The translations under genes and the position numbers were made by a program. A stretch of 64,000 nucleotides of DNA from the NCBI RefSeq assembly GCF_026196735.1, contig NZ_JAPHUF010000016.1, forward strand, positions 1 through 64,000, written 5' to 3'. Position 1 is the stretch's first letter, and each line of letters opens with the position of its first letter. The notes beneath the pieces were generated by a model, which made no database searches, had not been told where the DNA came from, and saw only the letters and a list, made by a program, of their open reading frames with translations. This DNA is from Sulfurimonas sp. (GTDB taxonomy: Bacteria > Campylobacterota > Campylobacteria > Campylobacterales > Sulfurimonadaceae). Positions 63,905 to 64,000 of this stretch are shown here, piece after piece.

Positions 63905-64000
63905 ATGCATAAACATCAACTATCGCCTATAATTAAAGTTGTCATTTTTAGCTTTGTAGCTTTGATGCTTATACGACTGACTCTTTATAATTTTTATCTT
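63905..64000 (+). CDS. N-terminal part of a membrane protein (runs off window end)
   Basis: ATG at 63905 starts 32 codons open to the end of the window: a short basic stretch, then a strong hydrophobic helix (IIKVVIFSFVALMLIRLTLY). It is read in the same direction as the LPS cluster, 24 bp after the previous stop. The start resembles membrane sulfatase-fold transferases (phosphoethanolamine or LTA-synthase type), but too little is present to be sure. Confidence 0.45.
   Translation, partial: MHKHQLSPIIKVVIFSFVALMLIRLTLYNFYL

Noticed and set aside
1-64000. CRISPR arrays, rRNA genes, replication origin or prophage structural genes
   Set aside because: No regular spaced repeats, no rRNA signatures, no DnaA-box cluster and no phage structural proteins were seen; the only phage-type gene is the integrase fragment.

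Overview
This 64 kb window is an AT-rich, densely packed chromosome segment. It most likely comes from a free-living Campylobacterota (epsilonproteobacterium) of Sulfurimonas type. That assignment is inference: it rests on the gene styles (short ExbB/ExbD pair, Hcp-like Sel1 protein, HemN, legionaminic-acid genes of Campylobacter type, single MCP and GGDEF genes) and on codon usage. No rRNA, CRISPR array or replication origin was seen.

Layout. 0-9.1 kb is housekeeping: 5' part of aminopeptidase N, phosphomannomutase/phosphoglucomutase, pyrC, a two-component system joined to exbB/exbD, a patatin-like lipase, thiol peroxidase with an intrinsic terminator, and groES-groEL. 9.2-9.4 kb holds tRNA-Met and tRNA-Asn. 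9.4-14.15 kb is a decayed accessory island starting directly at tRNA-Asn: a truncated tyrosine integrase, a three-gene cassette (stand-alone CHASE2 membrane protein, secreted beta-sandwich-like protein, M48 metalloprotease), and a 5'-truncated IS256 transposase.

14.1-17.6 kb is a tight reverse-strand operon: RimB-like retropepsin-fold protein, RimK-like ATP-grasp ligase, aspartoacylase/succinylglutamate-desuccinylase-like enzyme and M42-like peptidase. Together they look like a peptide-tagging and untagging pathway. It is followed by about 0.5 kb of non-coding DNA packed with inverted repeats, two small proteins, and a second, exported RimB paralogue next to an MscS channel and CorA. 21.8-34.6 kb is mixed: TamA/TamB, a small MscS-like protein, an Hcp-like Sel1 protein, a diguanylate cyclase, a chemoreceptor, an SGNH esterase, a rhodanese, an RluA-family pseudouridine synthase and a DEAD-box helicase. 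34.7-40.5 kb is a heavy-metal RND efflux operon with a small exported protein upstream. 40.6-44.7 kb holds a DUF2062 protein, lgt, a glycolate-oxidase-type Fe-S protein and hemN, plus the 3' remnant of a GGDEF gene fused against the end of lgt.

44.75-52.55 kb is a reverse-strand operon encoding what appears to be the core of CMP-legionaminic acid synthesis (LegB, LegC, NeuD/LegH-like, LegI, LegG, PtmE-like, LegF) and ends in a polysialyltransferase-like glycosyltransferase. MsbA (52.6-54.3 kb) separates it from a forward LPS core/O-antigen cluster (54.4-63.9 kb): GT4, heptosyltransferase, GT4, WaaL-like ligase, Kdo/heptose-kinase-like protein, polysaccharide deacetylase, GT2, hexapeptide acyltransferase, a second heptosyltransferase and a membrane-anchored glycosidase-like protein. 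The last ~20 kb therefore makes, decorates and flips a surface glycolipid.

The most promising under-described parts are the CHASE2/secreted-protein/M48 cassette, the four-gene RimB-RimK operon with its periplasmic paralogue, the structured non-coding region at 17.8-18.1 kb, and the pairing of a legionaminate pathway with a polysialyltransferase-like enzyme.
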